From positions 56,400,069-56,464,068 of the forward strand of contig OX243811.1 in assembly GCA_945859605.1 (NCBI GenBank): a stretch of 64,000 bases of DNA, read 5' to 3'. Positions 42,322 through 52,363 of the stretch are shown one piece after another. Positions within the stretch are counted from its first letter, which is position 1; each line of letters opens with the position of its first letter. Source of the DNA: Lumbricus rubellus (lineage: Eukaryota > Annelida > Clitellata > Crassiclitellata > Lumbricidae). The notes beneath the pieces were generated by a model that saw only the letters and a list, made by a program, of their open reading frames with translations, was not told where the DNA came from and made no database searches. The position numbers and the translations under genes were made by a program.

Positions 42322-44514
42322 CTTGGTACCAGAGCTAGTGGGGTTTTGAAATTAAGGTCAGATACAGAGGTTCAAATCCAATCTAGTGCAGATACAATTG
42401 ACACCAGATTAAGTAAGGTAAAATTAAGTTCAGGTACACTTGGTCCTAGACTAAGTGAGGTTTGGGAACTAGGTTCAAATACAGCTGACGCTCAGGTACA
42501 ACTTAGTCAAGATACAAGGGCCAGAAAAGAACCCCAAATTGTGAGGAATGAAACTGTCTATCATAGAGATTTAAATACGATTTATGAAAGCTTTGACTAT
42601 GAGTCGTATATGCGCAAGAAACAAAACCGGTTAAATAAAGATGTAACCGAACAGTTGAAAAATAATAGTGAAGACTCAGAAGTAACTGATATGCGGCCTT
42701 TACAACGATTTGTGCTCGATTCAAGTGCGATAGCTATAGGGCAAGACTGTTTGAAAACATGTACTAACTCAGGAATGTTAGTTGTAGATAAATCAAATCG
42801 GGATTTGTCGTCCATACGAGAGTACGACTGGGGTCCACGAGATGCACATCCTCGTCTCATGCCATCTGCAACTCCACGGGCTGCCACCTTCCCACACTCG
42901 TCGTACCAATTCATGAATACTGAAGCTGAAAATCTTCGACGATCAACTGCAATTCCTCCACGAATCATCTCTTCGAAGAATGTGGGTATGCACGACGTCC
43001 AGGTACGTGAAATGCAACCTGAATCAGAAAAGATCGCGTTCGCTTCTGCTTCGATTCCTCGTATGCCCACCCTGACGACATCTTCGAGTCCGCCGATAAT
43101 GTCAACGATGTCTTCGTCGCTAAGAACCCAGGTTACCCAGAGCTACGAATACTTACCTCGTGAGCAGGTACAGCCCATCTTCGTGCCCTACTACGGTCCA
43201 GCCTCGTACAATGAACAGGTTGCCCTGGCGGAACAATTACTGCAGTGGCAAACGATGAAACCGATTGTCGCGGGTGGTCCTACAGATGAACTGCCTAATC
43301 CGTTCATACTCGTGAGCGGTGTTGCTCCTGAAAAACCGCCCACAATCGTCAGCTCTTATGCTCGAGAGTTGTCACCGAAAAAGGACACTGTCGAACCGTC
43401 TCGATCTGAACCTATTGCTCGTGAAAGGAAAGAACCTGCTGGAAAACTACTAACTGAACATTCAAACTTTCCAGATAGAAGAATGACATCGTCAATGAAG
43501 CTGGACCGATACAACGGTAAGACCTCGGTAGAAGTGTTCCTTAAGAAGTTCGAAGAATGCTCGAAAAGTAACCGTTGGACTGAAGAGGAGAAACTAGCCC
43601 AACCGACGTGTGCGCTAGTAGAACTGGTAGACCCTAAAGATGCGCAGAACTCTGAACAGTCCTTGTTAGCTGCTAACGGGTCTGCTATTCGCGTTGTGGG
43701 AGAGACAATACTGAAACTGCAAATCGGCGATCACGAATTCAAGATTCCCTGTCTAGTCACAGAACAGGTCTCTGAACTGATCCTTAGACTTTCCTGGATG
43801 AAAGACGAAAATGTACTTTGGCATGTCGGTCGCAACTGGATTCTGGCGGGAAGTCACCGATTCGACGTTCACTGCAAGCCACGTGTGAGACTGTGTCGCA
43901 GAATAGTAGCTTCTCGTGACCATGAAAGAAAGGAAGAAATCCATGCCGTGCAATCGACTTCGAAACCTTCGGAGGAACCATGGACCAGCCAGCCGAAAGC
44001 TGCAGGGACCGGAACTCCACGCCTGAAGGAAATTTCTGATTCATCGAACTTCACTTCGAATCTACTCCCTCTACAGGTGGTAGCCCGGAACCCTTCTAAC
44101 GAGGATGTGCATCCTTCTCCCGGCTTCGCAAATCCTCCCTCCGTTGGTGTACATCTTCCGTCTGTTCTTGCCAATTTCTCTTCGGAAGATGTGCATCTTC
44201 CCGACGTCCTCGCCGCCTATCGAGCAAGTGAAAGTGAAAGCACCGGATTCACTCTTAACCGGCTGCTCCTGTCAAGAGAGCTGTGCATGCCGATTGATTT
44301 AGTTTTAGGAGCTGTCCAAGTTGCAAATGCTTTGTCTAATACCGATGATTTTGTTGTGAATCAAATTGAGAATGTGCATAATAATTTTGAAATTGCTCGA
44401 AGATTTATGCAGCGCCATGTCACTAGCAGAAATTTCCGGTATGACATGAGAGTGAAACCCGCTAGGTTTCCCATAGGGTCCTGGGTTTGGGTAGGCTTAT
44501 TAACGTATATGTAA
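41626..44514 (+). CDS. gag-like polyprotein fused to protease and integrase remnants (962 codons)
   Basis: Residues 1-232 are encoded inside the 5' LTR. About 30-75 are heptad-rich (LGMFMERQESQFKSLSQEI), a likely coiled coil. The frame runs through the primer-binding site (ILGTRASG) into a short-repeat region and a long Ser/Pro-rich part. About 624-645 (KLDRYNGKTSVEVFLKKFEE) is the conserved gypsy Gag segment. It breaks off and joins, at about 680, the C-terminal half of a retropepsin (LLAANGSAIRVVGE, then ELILRLSWM). The catalytic D-[ST]-G part is gone, so no active protease is made. About 862-880 (YRASESESTGFTLNRLLL) and the tail to SWVWVG are the end of an integrase. RT, RNase H and the integrase core are deleted, yet the frame remains open, suggesting selection for a trans-mobilised Gag or a very recent origin. 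Confidence 0.85.
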   Translation: METSIRSEDHSDEELEECITEGEKGGTPDRLDKLEAKGKQVGELLLTVSETLGMFMERQESQFKSLSQEISHLQEQHHRGGLSREEGEVMREKRREGLTTSKDWGFTQSVEGDSNPDGLQLEETVVPRPGTADICRHSTEAIPGTDERHPRPEVGDPTLNYDFTRRKSMDPVDLTYLDGSVVLPDNREPLQQCGASIEILGRAPTTWEAEEHYQGWDPRSRGLLSRWGQAVILGTRASGVLKLRSDTEVQIQSSADTIDTRLSKVKLSSGTLGPRLSEVWELGSNTADAQVQLSQDTRARKEPQIVRNETVYHRDLNTIYESFDYESYMRKKQNRLNKDVTEQLKNNSEDSEVTDMRPLQRFVLDSSAIAIGQDCLKTCTNSGMLVVDKSNRDLSSIREYDWGPRDAHPRLMPSATPRAATFPHSSYQFMNTEAENLRRSTAIPPRIISSKNVGMHDVQVREMQPESEKIAFASASIPRMPTLTTSSSPPIMSTMSSSLRTQVTQSYEYLPREQVQPIFVPYYGPASYNEQVALAEQLLQWQTMKPIVAGGPTDELPNPFILVSGVAPEKPPTIVSSYARELSPKKDTVEPSRSEPIARERKEPAGKLLTEHSNFPDRRMTSSMKLDRYNGKTSVEVFLKKFEECSKSNRWTEEEKLAQPTCALVELVDPKDAQNSEQSLLAANGSAIRVVGETILKLQIGDHEFKIPCLVTEQVSELILRLSWMKDENVLWHVGRNWILAGSHRFDVHCKPRVRLCRRIVASRDHERKEEIHAVQSTSKPSEEPWTSQPKAAGTGTPRLKEISDSSNFTSNLLPLQVVARNPSNEDVHPSPGFANPPSVGVHLPSVLANFSSEDVHLPDVLAAYRASESESTGFTLNRLLLSRELCMPIDLVLGAVQVANALSNTDDFVVNQIENVHNNFEIARRFMQRHVTSRNFRYDMRVKPARFPIGSWVWVGLLTYM
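42324..42341 (+). promoter_or_regulatory. primer-binding site candidate
   Basis: TGGTACCAGAGCTAG starts 2 bp after the 5' LTR. The TGG start and position fit a tRNA primer site; it resembles the initiator-Met-type PBS TGGTATCAGAGC with one difference. The tRNA was not identified. Confidence 0.65.
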
Positions 44515-45694
44515 TGTAAGATAATATCGCGTAATGGCGATAGGTTTAGGCTTTGGCGAGAAGCCTGGTTTGAGTTCCTTTGGATGAAAATGCATATGAT
44601 TTTTGTTTCTGAACTTGATCTAGGTTAGATCATGGGGGTAGGTAAGATTGTTTACTTGTCGTTTTACTTGCATTGTTTTTCTTTGTTGCCACGAAGAAGG
44701 GCAAGAATGCTGTGCTTGTTTGTAGTATAGAATGTGTGATTGCATAACGTGATTAATTGAATAATCTATGATGAGATTATTTGTATTTTGAATTCTATCC
44801 GGTTAGTGAGAGCAGGTTTCGGAAATAGAATAGTGGGTTGTAACTGTACGGACAGCGTTACGGGTCTGTGCTATTATATTCCGTCCTGTAAGGTGGACGT
44901 AGAAAGTCTATTGCATAAGTCAGGGAGAAATCCGTACTAGCTTCTTGGGTATGTTTCCCTGAATAGTAAATCCTTTGTTTGCTAGTTCCGGAAGGTCTGC
45001 TCTGTTATGCTCCGTCTTGTAAGGTAGACGTCGACAGACTATTACATAGGTCAAGGAGAAATCCGTCCTAGTGTGGCTTGGGTATGCTTCACTAAGCAGT
45101 AAAGCCTTTGCTTAATAGTTCAGCCCTAGTAACGTGTAACGTGGGTAATGAGGTATTGACTGCCCATCGCTGATAGCGATTGTATGCTGAGTTAAGGAAC
45201 AGAGTTTTCTCAGAAATCTCTTTGGTTACCGGTGAGGATAGAATTAAAAGCAATACATTTTTTTTTTTGTGTAATGTGCATTTGATTCATAGTATTGGTA
45301 ACCTGTTAAATTGAATTGTAACATGCTGATTTGTTAGTATAATAGTATAGTAAGGATTGGTGCCGGAGCAGGGAATATTGTGTTTGGAAGACATTTATTA
45401 ATCCTAGTAAGTGGCTCCGTGCAAGTGATGGATTAGGAATGATGATTATAATTTGTGTTAACTGTAAATTTGTTTCAGCACAGAGATTCTTTGTGATAAC
45501 CTTAAATTGTTGATGTCAGTTTCGTGATGTACATAAGTTGGACTTGACATTTTTGGACATGAACATACCGAGTTGTCGGTACAACTTGTGTTATATCAGG
45601 TGTTAGTTAAGGATTGCTTGTTTATATTGTTTGGTTTCGGATCCTGTTCTGGAAATTTTCCATTAAGTGGAAAATTGGATTAAGTGGGGGGGTG
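44515..45694 (+). other. LTR element 3' non-coding internal region with 131-bp tandem repeat
   Basis: No ORF. Two diverged tandem copies of a ~131-bp unit (CCGTCCTGTAAGGTGGACGT at 44881, CCGTCTTGTAAGGTAGACGT at 45012) cover about 44860-45125. The last bases (45682-45694, AAGTGGGGGGG then TG) form the polypurine tract for plus-strand priming. Confidence 0.8.
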
Positions 45695-47360
45695 TGTAAC
45701 GTCCTATGAGGCCGCTACAATTTAACGTCCTTGTAAGGCCGCTTTTACTTACTTACCAAATTATTTTATTAGATATCATGGTGCTATTTATAGATCATCA
45801 CATAGATGGTATATTTTTGCGAAGGTCGTCATGACGACGGGAGGGTACTTCTGTTCGAGGCTTCTGTCGAGGCTTCTGAATCTTCTTGTGGTAACCAATC
45901 GCAGTAGATTGTCCGTCCTATCAGAGGCCGAGGTTTGCGTCCGACTGTCGCTTTTGCGTGTCAGCCTTTGATTGGTCGATCCGGACCACGTGACCGCTTC
46001 CAACGCCGAAAAGCGCAGTCGACTGGAGGTTTTCATCGGGGTGAGAGCTCGGCTCGGGAAGATCAGAAATTCCGTATATTCTGGGTCTAAAAATGCTGAA
46101 TGTGTGGCTGATTGCCTGATTTCATGAATATGAATATACCGTTGACTAAGCGACTGGTTTTGGGACAGTTTGCAGCTGATTCTGTGTGAATCTTTATTGT
46201 CATATATTCCAATATTCGGACAAGAAATCTTCCGATCTTCTTTTCATATTTGAATGCGAGTGTTGGCCAAATTGCACGGAAATTGCCAGGGAAGTATTAA
46301 CTAATCTAATTGCTCCATAACAGATTCCGAAACCAAGTGTAGTTAATTAATTAGATATTAATGTTCATTGATAATAAGAATTGAAACCTAAGTTGATATT
46401 GCATATCGGTTGAAAGCTGCAGACCGAATTATGATTCATTATACCTGACGTTAATTATAAAACGCGATTACTAGAATTAAGGTTGTGCACGCCTGTAGAT
46501 TATTTACGGAGATCCTGCTGACTTTAAAGACATATTGCATAGTTATTGAAGAACAATATCTAGGCCCGATTACAGATGTTAATCGTCAGCAACGCTTGTA
46601 CATTATATTCAGTTGAATTGTTTAATTAAATAAATCAAATCTGACGTTAATAAATAACTGAATAATGGAAACCTCTATAAGGTCTGAGGATCACTCTGAT
46701 GAGGAATTAGAGGAATGCATAACTGAAGGGGAGAAGGGAGGAACCCCTGACCGTCTTGACAAATTAGAAGCAAAGGGTAAACAAGTTGGGGAACTTTTAC
46801 TAACTGTGTCAGAAACCCTGGGGATGTTTATGGAACGACAAGAGTCCCAATTCAAGAGCCTTAGTCAAGAGATAAGCCACTTACAAGAGCAACACCACCG
46901 GGGTGGTCTTTCCCGAGAGGAAGGTGAGGTAATGAGGGAAAAGAGAAGGGAAGGGTTGACCACATCTAAGGATTGGGGATTTACACAATCTGTTGAAGGG
47001 GATTCGAACCCAGACGGTCTTCAATTAGAGGAAACCGTCGTTCCCAGACCGGGAACCGCAGACATATGTCGCCACTCGACCGAAGCCATTCCTGGTACCG
47101 ATGAGAGACATCCCCGTCCTGAGGTGGGAGACCCAACCCTAAACTACGACTTTACCAGAAGGAAATCAATGGATCCCGTAGATCTTACTTACTTAGATGG
47201 ATCTGTAGTCTTACCTGACAATAGAGAACCCCTTCAACAGTGCGGCGCCTCGATTGAAATCCTAGGGCGGGCCCCTACCACTTGGGAGGCTGAAGAGCAT
47301 TACCAAGGGTGGGACCCGAGGTCACGTGGGCTTCTTTCGAGGTGGGGGCAGGCCGTTATA
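45695..47360 (+). repeat. 3' LTR (1,666 bp)
   Basis: Same length and, by eye, same sequence as the 5' LTR. It contains a duplicate of the first 232 codons of the gag-like ORF (from 46665), which stops a few codons after the LTR end at 47372. Confidence 0.95.
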
Positions 47361-47408
47361 GTCCTATACTAGACAATTCTTGAACTCGTTGCTTGTGTCT
47401 TAGTAGAT

Positions 47409-48031
47409 AACCGTTGCCGTCTTTCACTATCAGTCACGTAACCTACTCCTAGAAACGACTTCATCTTTCACTCTCACTTGACCTTTTGACCTCAAAACGA
47501 CTTAATCTTTCACTATCAGATGACTCATACATGTACGCCTAACATAGACTTCATTTTCTGGTATCAGGGTCAAAGGTCATTAAATTAAGTGTCAGATTTA
47601 ATTACCCATTATCTTATAGCACCAATAGCACATGTACTCACACACCCACGCATACACACGTGCGCGCGCACACAGTATTGCATTCATACACACATACGTA
47701 CAATGTACATGCAAACATACGTACATACAAACATACATACATACATGCATACATGCATACATACATACATACATACATACATCTATACATACATACGTAC
47801 GTACATACATACATACATACATACATACATACATACATACATACATACATACATACATACATACATACATACATACATACATACATACATACACACATAC
47901 ATACATACATACATACATACATACATACATACATACATACATACATACATACATTGTATGTATGCATGTAACAGTTGTAACTATGTATATAATGTTTGTA
48001 TGTATGTTTGTATGTATGTTTGTAGGTATGC

Positions 48032-48101
<70 letters not shown>

Positions 48102-48310
48102 GTGGGTGTGTGGGTGGGTGGGTGTACATGTGCTAGGGCTGCTATAAGATGATATGCACAAAACAGAAAATGGTATATTAATTTTTGACGTCATCTGATA
48201 GTGAAAGATGAAGTCGTTTTGAGGTCAAAAGGTCAAGTGATAATGAAAGATGAAGTCGTTTCTGGGGGTCGGTCGCCTGACTGATTTACTGTGAAAGATG
48301 ACAAAGGTTA
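47409..48310. mobile_element. fold-back element with ~120-bp inverted arms around microsatellites
   Basis: Left arm 47409-47524 and right arm 48190-48310 are inverted copies (markers GAAACGACTTCATCTTTCAC and its complement; TTTTGACCTC). The arms themselves repeat a CTTTCACTATCAG/CTTTCACTCTCA motif. Between them lie (ACAT)n at about 47700-47953 and (GT)n at about 48037-48091. No coding capacity; ORFs here are repeat artefacts. Confidence 0.8.
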
Positions 48311-48524
48311 TTTAGGCCTACTAATCTGATTAAAATTTGAGTTGCGTGTAATACATTTTTGATGCAACAAGTCTATCGCACGGAAGAACGACTCTTGACA
48401 GCACTTTAAAACTTTCAGAAATCTCTTACACCTGCTATACTTAAATCATTTTCAAGATGAAAAAAATTAATGTTATTTACTTGTCTTCGTCTGAATTGGA
48501 GAAGTCGTCGTCATCAAACTCATC

Positions 48525-48590
48525 ATGTCTTCGCCGACGATAGAGAAACAAAACCGTTGAGCAGAGACTCAACGAAATCTAAAGCTACTG
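48525..48590 (+). pseudogene. relic FAR exon 1, internally deleted
   Basis: The conserved leader GTCTGAATTGGAGAAGTCGTC and the ATG with MSSP remain. About 130 bp of the exon, including the Rossmann loop, is missing before AGAGAAACAAAACCGTT. An in-frame TGA follows, and the donor GT has become AT. The following intron 1 (to about 49920) matches FAR-A and FAR-B intron 1 and hosts a hAT element. Remnant of a fourth or fifth tandem copy. Confidence 0.88.
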
Positions 48591-48728
48591 ATTAGAGTTT
48601 AAAAAATTATTCAATTTGAATAATTCAATACGTAAACCCATCTTCAAACGGCTTGATGCAATTTAACTACTGTAGAAATAGGCTACTTTTATATACAAAC
48701 TGTATTCTGCGATTTCAGTTTGCATATG

Positions 48729-49859
48729 CAGGGCCGACCTTAGGCATAGGCAAAGTAGGCAGTTGCCTAGGGCGCTGCAGTCTTTGGGGGGCGCCGCGGC
48801 ACCGGCGATTTTTTTGCACTTTATTCTTTTAAACAGACTGAAGACTTTGGAAAGAATTAAAAATAATCATTGATTTCATTGCACCAATTCAGGCAGGTCT
48901 AATTCAATTTCAAGGACTGCATGCATGAATTCTACATCGACTAATAAAGTTCATTTTAACGGCATTCTTTACTCTGTGCTTTGTAGTCTATGTCTATAAC
49001 AGACCCGATGTCTATGGGCTAATACTGACATGTGAGGGTGACATCAGTCTTGATCGTCTGAATACGCCAACAACTGTTGTGTCTGGTGTGCATGGGCAGA
49101 GTTTATCAGGAGCTAGGGGGAGCTAAGCCCCACAAGAAGGCCCAGATTCATCTTTGTTACCATGAAAATGATATCTTTTTCCGGGCTTAGCCCCCTAAGA
49201 AGGCATTAGCCCCTCCAAGAACTGAAACCAAACTCCGCCCATGCTGGTGTGAATATTTTGATCTTAAAAATTAAATGATATATCAAACCCTGTGATTCCA
49301 TGAAGCGTCAAAAATTATCGGGTGCTCAAAGTCGTAAGAAAAACAGAAGACAGAAGTCAGCATAAACAAACAATACCTACGGGACAACTTTATCTGTCAA
49401 TGTCAGCGCCCTGCAGTCGTCAGCTATAATAATTCAGACTACGAGACGCTCAATTTCGACAGGAAAGATCAGTGCTGGCCTTAGGCACAGGAAAAGCAGG
49501 CAGTTACCTGGAGCGCTAAATTCTATAGCGGGGGCGGGGGAGTAATTTGCAAAAATGTATGTTTGTGGCCTTTTTTAACTTTTAGCCATTGAGCACGAAA
49601 TTGAATTTTATGATTTATCCAACCTTCAGTGTAGGCCTACTAATAAAAATATAACAAAAATATAAATTACTCAGCTGAGTGTAGAGGCTCTGGCTGGCTC
49701 ATCTTTGGATCCTGACGTGGGCTGAACAATTGAATTTGAGTGGGGATCTGAGGGCGCGAAATGTAGCTTATGCTTTGCTTAGCCTATGGCGCCAAATGCA
49801 TGCAGGGGCGCCAAATGCATGCTTTGCCTAGGGCGCCATTTTACCTAAGACCGGCCCTG
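48729..49859. mobile_element. hAT-type non-autonomous element, 1,131 bp, 8-bp target duplication
   Basis: Starts CAGGGCCGACCTTAGGCATA and ends ACCTAAGACCGGCCCTG, with the duplication TGCATATG at 48721-48728 and 49860-49867. Subterminal GCCTAGGGCGC motifs occur at both ends. No ORF of note. Inserted in the relic FAR intron 1. Confidence 0.93.
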
Positions 49860-49867
49860 TGCATATG

Positions 49868-50734
49868 CACGCAGTAAGACACCGTCGCTAGAACGTTCTT
49901 ACACATAGCTACTGGCTATAGCTTTGACATTACAACACATGAACATATTCACCGGGTAGGTCTACTAAAAACTATCTGTGATCCATGTGGAGTTGGGTTG
50001 TAAAAGGGTGAAAACACTTAACTATGTGACCCTAAGAGGGACTAGCAAGGGTTGAACGACCTCAAACCCCCCCGGGAATTCTCACTCTGGCTGAGGGAGA
50101 TGTCAGTTTAGTACCACTAGGCCTACTCTAATAATTATCCAGGATACGAGCATGCCTGTAACCAGTATGAAGTTTCTGCAGTCCATCATTTAATTACAGT
50201 TCAAGAACGTGACAGAAACACGGATATGATTACACCCATTCTAAACGTAGCATAGGTCCGCCTTTGACCTTTGCATAGGAAATCTTGTGAATTAAAATCA
50301 GATGCGGGTATAATTCATTTACTGTTCTCAACTTAAAACTGAATTAGACCTATTATTTATTGTCGTTCACATACATTAGCGTAATCCTGCAATCAAATTT
50401 TGACCATCCTTACTCGAGACTAGAAACAAGTTAAAGGCAATTCAATATAGTTCTGCCTGCCAACTGCCTGCCTGCCTGCGCGGCGGGTTGACAACTTGAC
50501 AGTCGTCAGTAAAGACTTAGTAGCGAAGTAGTCTAATGCATGTATGTTCACAAAATTATTCTGTCACAAAATAATGTGAATTACTAATTAGGTTAGATTA
50601 TAGGCTAATAATTCAACAATAAAAAAATTTATCTGTGGACACCTGGAGGTCGTGGGCCCGTGTGCTTTGCACACATTGCACACATGGTAGCTACGCCACT
50701 GTACGTACCATTAAATACATACCTTTTACCTTCC
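49868..50734. other. relic intron and unassigned spacer
   Basis: The first ~60 bp continue the relic FAR intron 1 (CACCGTCGCTAGAACGTTCTTAC). Beyond that I see no gene or element. Confidence 0.5.
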
Positions 50735-50940
50735 CATTTTGTCCATACCATTTTGTCCATACCATTTGTCCATACCATTTTGTCCGCAACCATTTTGTCC
50801 TAATACCATTTTGTCCGTACCATTTTGTCCATTCCATTTTGTCCGTACCATTTTGTCCAGTACCATTTTGTCCCAATACCATTTTGTCCATACCAATTTA
50901 TCCGTACCATTTTGTCTGCTACCATTTTGTCCGGTCACCA
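50735..50940. repeat. minisatellite of ~14-17-bp units with core CCATTTTGTCC
   Basis: About 13 imperfect units, mostly (C/G)TACCATTTTGTC, ending at TTTTGTCCGGTCACCA. Related to the array at 53752. Confidence 0.9.
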
Positions 50941-50977
50941 TCTGTTAGAGATAGGCACTTACATGTATTTAAAGTCA

Positions 50978-51215
50978 TAGGCGTACGGGAGATATCAGCA
51001 GTGGGGGGGGGTCAAAAATTTTACTTCTGCTCGTAAAATAAATCTCGTGGTGGGAAATAGCCCTACTATTTTCCCAGACAAAAAAGTTGCAATATGTCGT
51101 GAAAAATACACTTTTTTCGTATTTTCCCGGGTCTGCTTGCCCGAAAAAACAGATTTGCCCAAAATTTGGGGATGGGGCATTTTCCCCCTCTGGACCCACG
51201 CCTCGTACGCCTATG
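50978..51215. mobile_element. MITE (CATAGGCGTACGGG family), copy 1
   Basis: Ends CATAGGCGTACGGGA and CTCGTACGCCTATG are inverted. A subterminal G run and GCCCGAAAAAAC are shared with copy 2 at 51800-52038. No clear target duplication. Confidence 0.75.
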
Positions 51216-51227
51216 CCTACAGGTAGT

Positions 51228-51555
51228 GCAATATTGAATCCTGAACACCGACAATCTTTTCGCATTTCATTAATTTCATTAATCATTGTAACATGGTTTT
51301 TACTTGGGGTAGGCCTATCCTACCCAAGCACCCATACTTAGGCTAAACCGGGCATTAGGCTGTTGCAATTTGAGTGATCAATGGGTGTCAGTAAATGCAT
51401 GAATCAATGAGTAAACAGGCGTAGGCAGTTAGGCTATTATGAACTAGATGTTTGCACGTCCAAAGACGAGAAGCAATAATTTATTATAAAGCTGTATTTA
51501 CACAACGCCGACACAACGGCAATTCACTTTCCGATAACGCGTCTTTCAATGCAAG
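51228..51555. repeat. dispersed repeat, also at 61240-61562
   Basis: Shares GAACACCGACAATCT, TTTGAGTGATCAATGG, GATGTTTGCACGTCCAAAGA and AACGCGTCTTTCAA with FAR-C intron 8 in the same orientation. No ORF or termini recognised. Confidence 0.75.
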
Positions 51556-51799
51556 TCTCAGTTCCGCCAAGGCCATTAACTTTTTACCATGCCATTGGTG
51601 TAAACGTTGTGGTGCACCGAATACCACTGAGTCCTAATTACGACGAGCTTTATTGCCACTTGCTAACATGTCGGTTGCTAATTTATTCTCAGTCTCACTT
51701 GAAATTGATTTAAGACTAGCACGTCTAATAAAGAAAGATCTTAGAAAGTTTTAAAGTGCTGTCACGATTCGTTCTACCACAATAGGCCTAGGCTATAGG

Positions 51800-52038
51800 C
51801 ATAGGCGTCGGGATATTTCAGCAGTGGGGGGGGGGGGCAAAGATTGAACTTCTGTCCGAAAAATACATTCGTGAAAAATTGGACGAACTTTTTTTAGTCG
51901 TTCGGGTCTGTTTTTGCCCGAAAAACCTCATTTTTTTAATAGTCATTTCGGTGTTTTTGCCCGAAAAAACTACCAGACCTGCCCGAATTTGAGGAGGAGG
52001 CATTTGCCCCCTCTGCACCCCCGCCTCGTACGCCTATG
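51800..52038. mobile_element. MITE (CATAGGCGTACGGG family), copy 2
   Basis: Ends CATAGGCGTCGGGA and CTCGTACGCCTATG, with the same internal GCCCGAAAAA blocks as copy 1. Confidence 0.75.
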
Positions 52039-52363
52039 CTTAAAGTGTCTATCTCTATCAGATAATTAATTTGCCTTACACATTTTCTTGCTCCACGTAA
52101 TTTTTAGAAGACATTGCACAATGTCAATTAGTATTGTCTCGTATACATTTCTTCATCGGCATGCACGCTGTTGAGCGGCATACACATACCTTATCCTGAC
52201 CCCACCACGCCGACACTTTTAACCTTGGAACCTTGACTTTAAAGTCTGCTGATTAATCTACATAAGAAGCCGTTCTGATCGTGATTCCCGGAACTGACAT
52301 GTTTGAGATCGTCGGTCGTTGCGTATCTTCGTCTGAATTGGAGAAGTCGTCATCTTGGTCATC

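Larger units (their letters stand above)
40656..47360 (+). mobile_element. Ty3/gypsy-type LTR retrotransposon, internally deleted, very young
   Basis: 5' LTR 40656-42321 and 3' LTR 45695-47360 are each 1,666 bp and appear identical. They start TGTAAC and end GTTATA. The 4-bp target duplication GTCC is at 40652-40655 and 47361-47364. A primer-binding-site candidate TGGTACCAGAGC begins 2 bp after the 5' LTR, and a purine tract with seven Gs lies just before the 3' LTR. The single long ORF joins gag-like, protease and integrase-end sequences; reverse transcriptase and RNase H are missing. The element is therefore non-autonomous, but its equal LTRs mean insertion was recent. Confidence 0.95.

Noticed and set aside
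50691..50948. Repeat proteins such as QNGTDKM or PFCPYHFV
   Set aside because: Translation of the ATTTTGTCC minisatellite; the same holds for 53721-54031.
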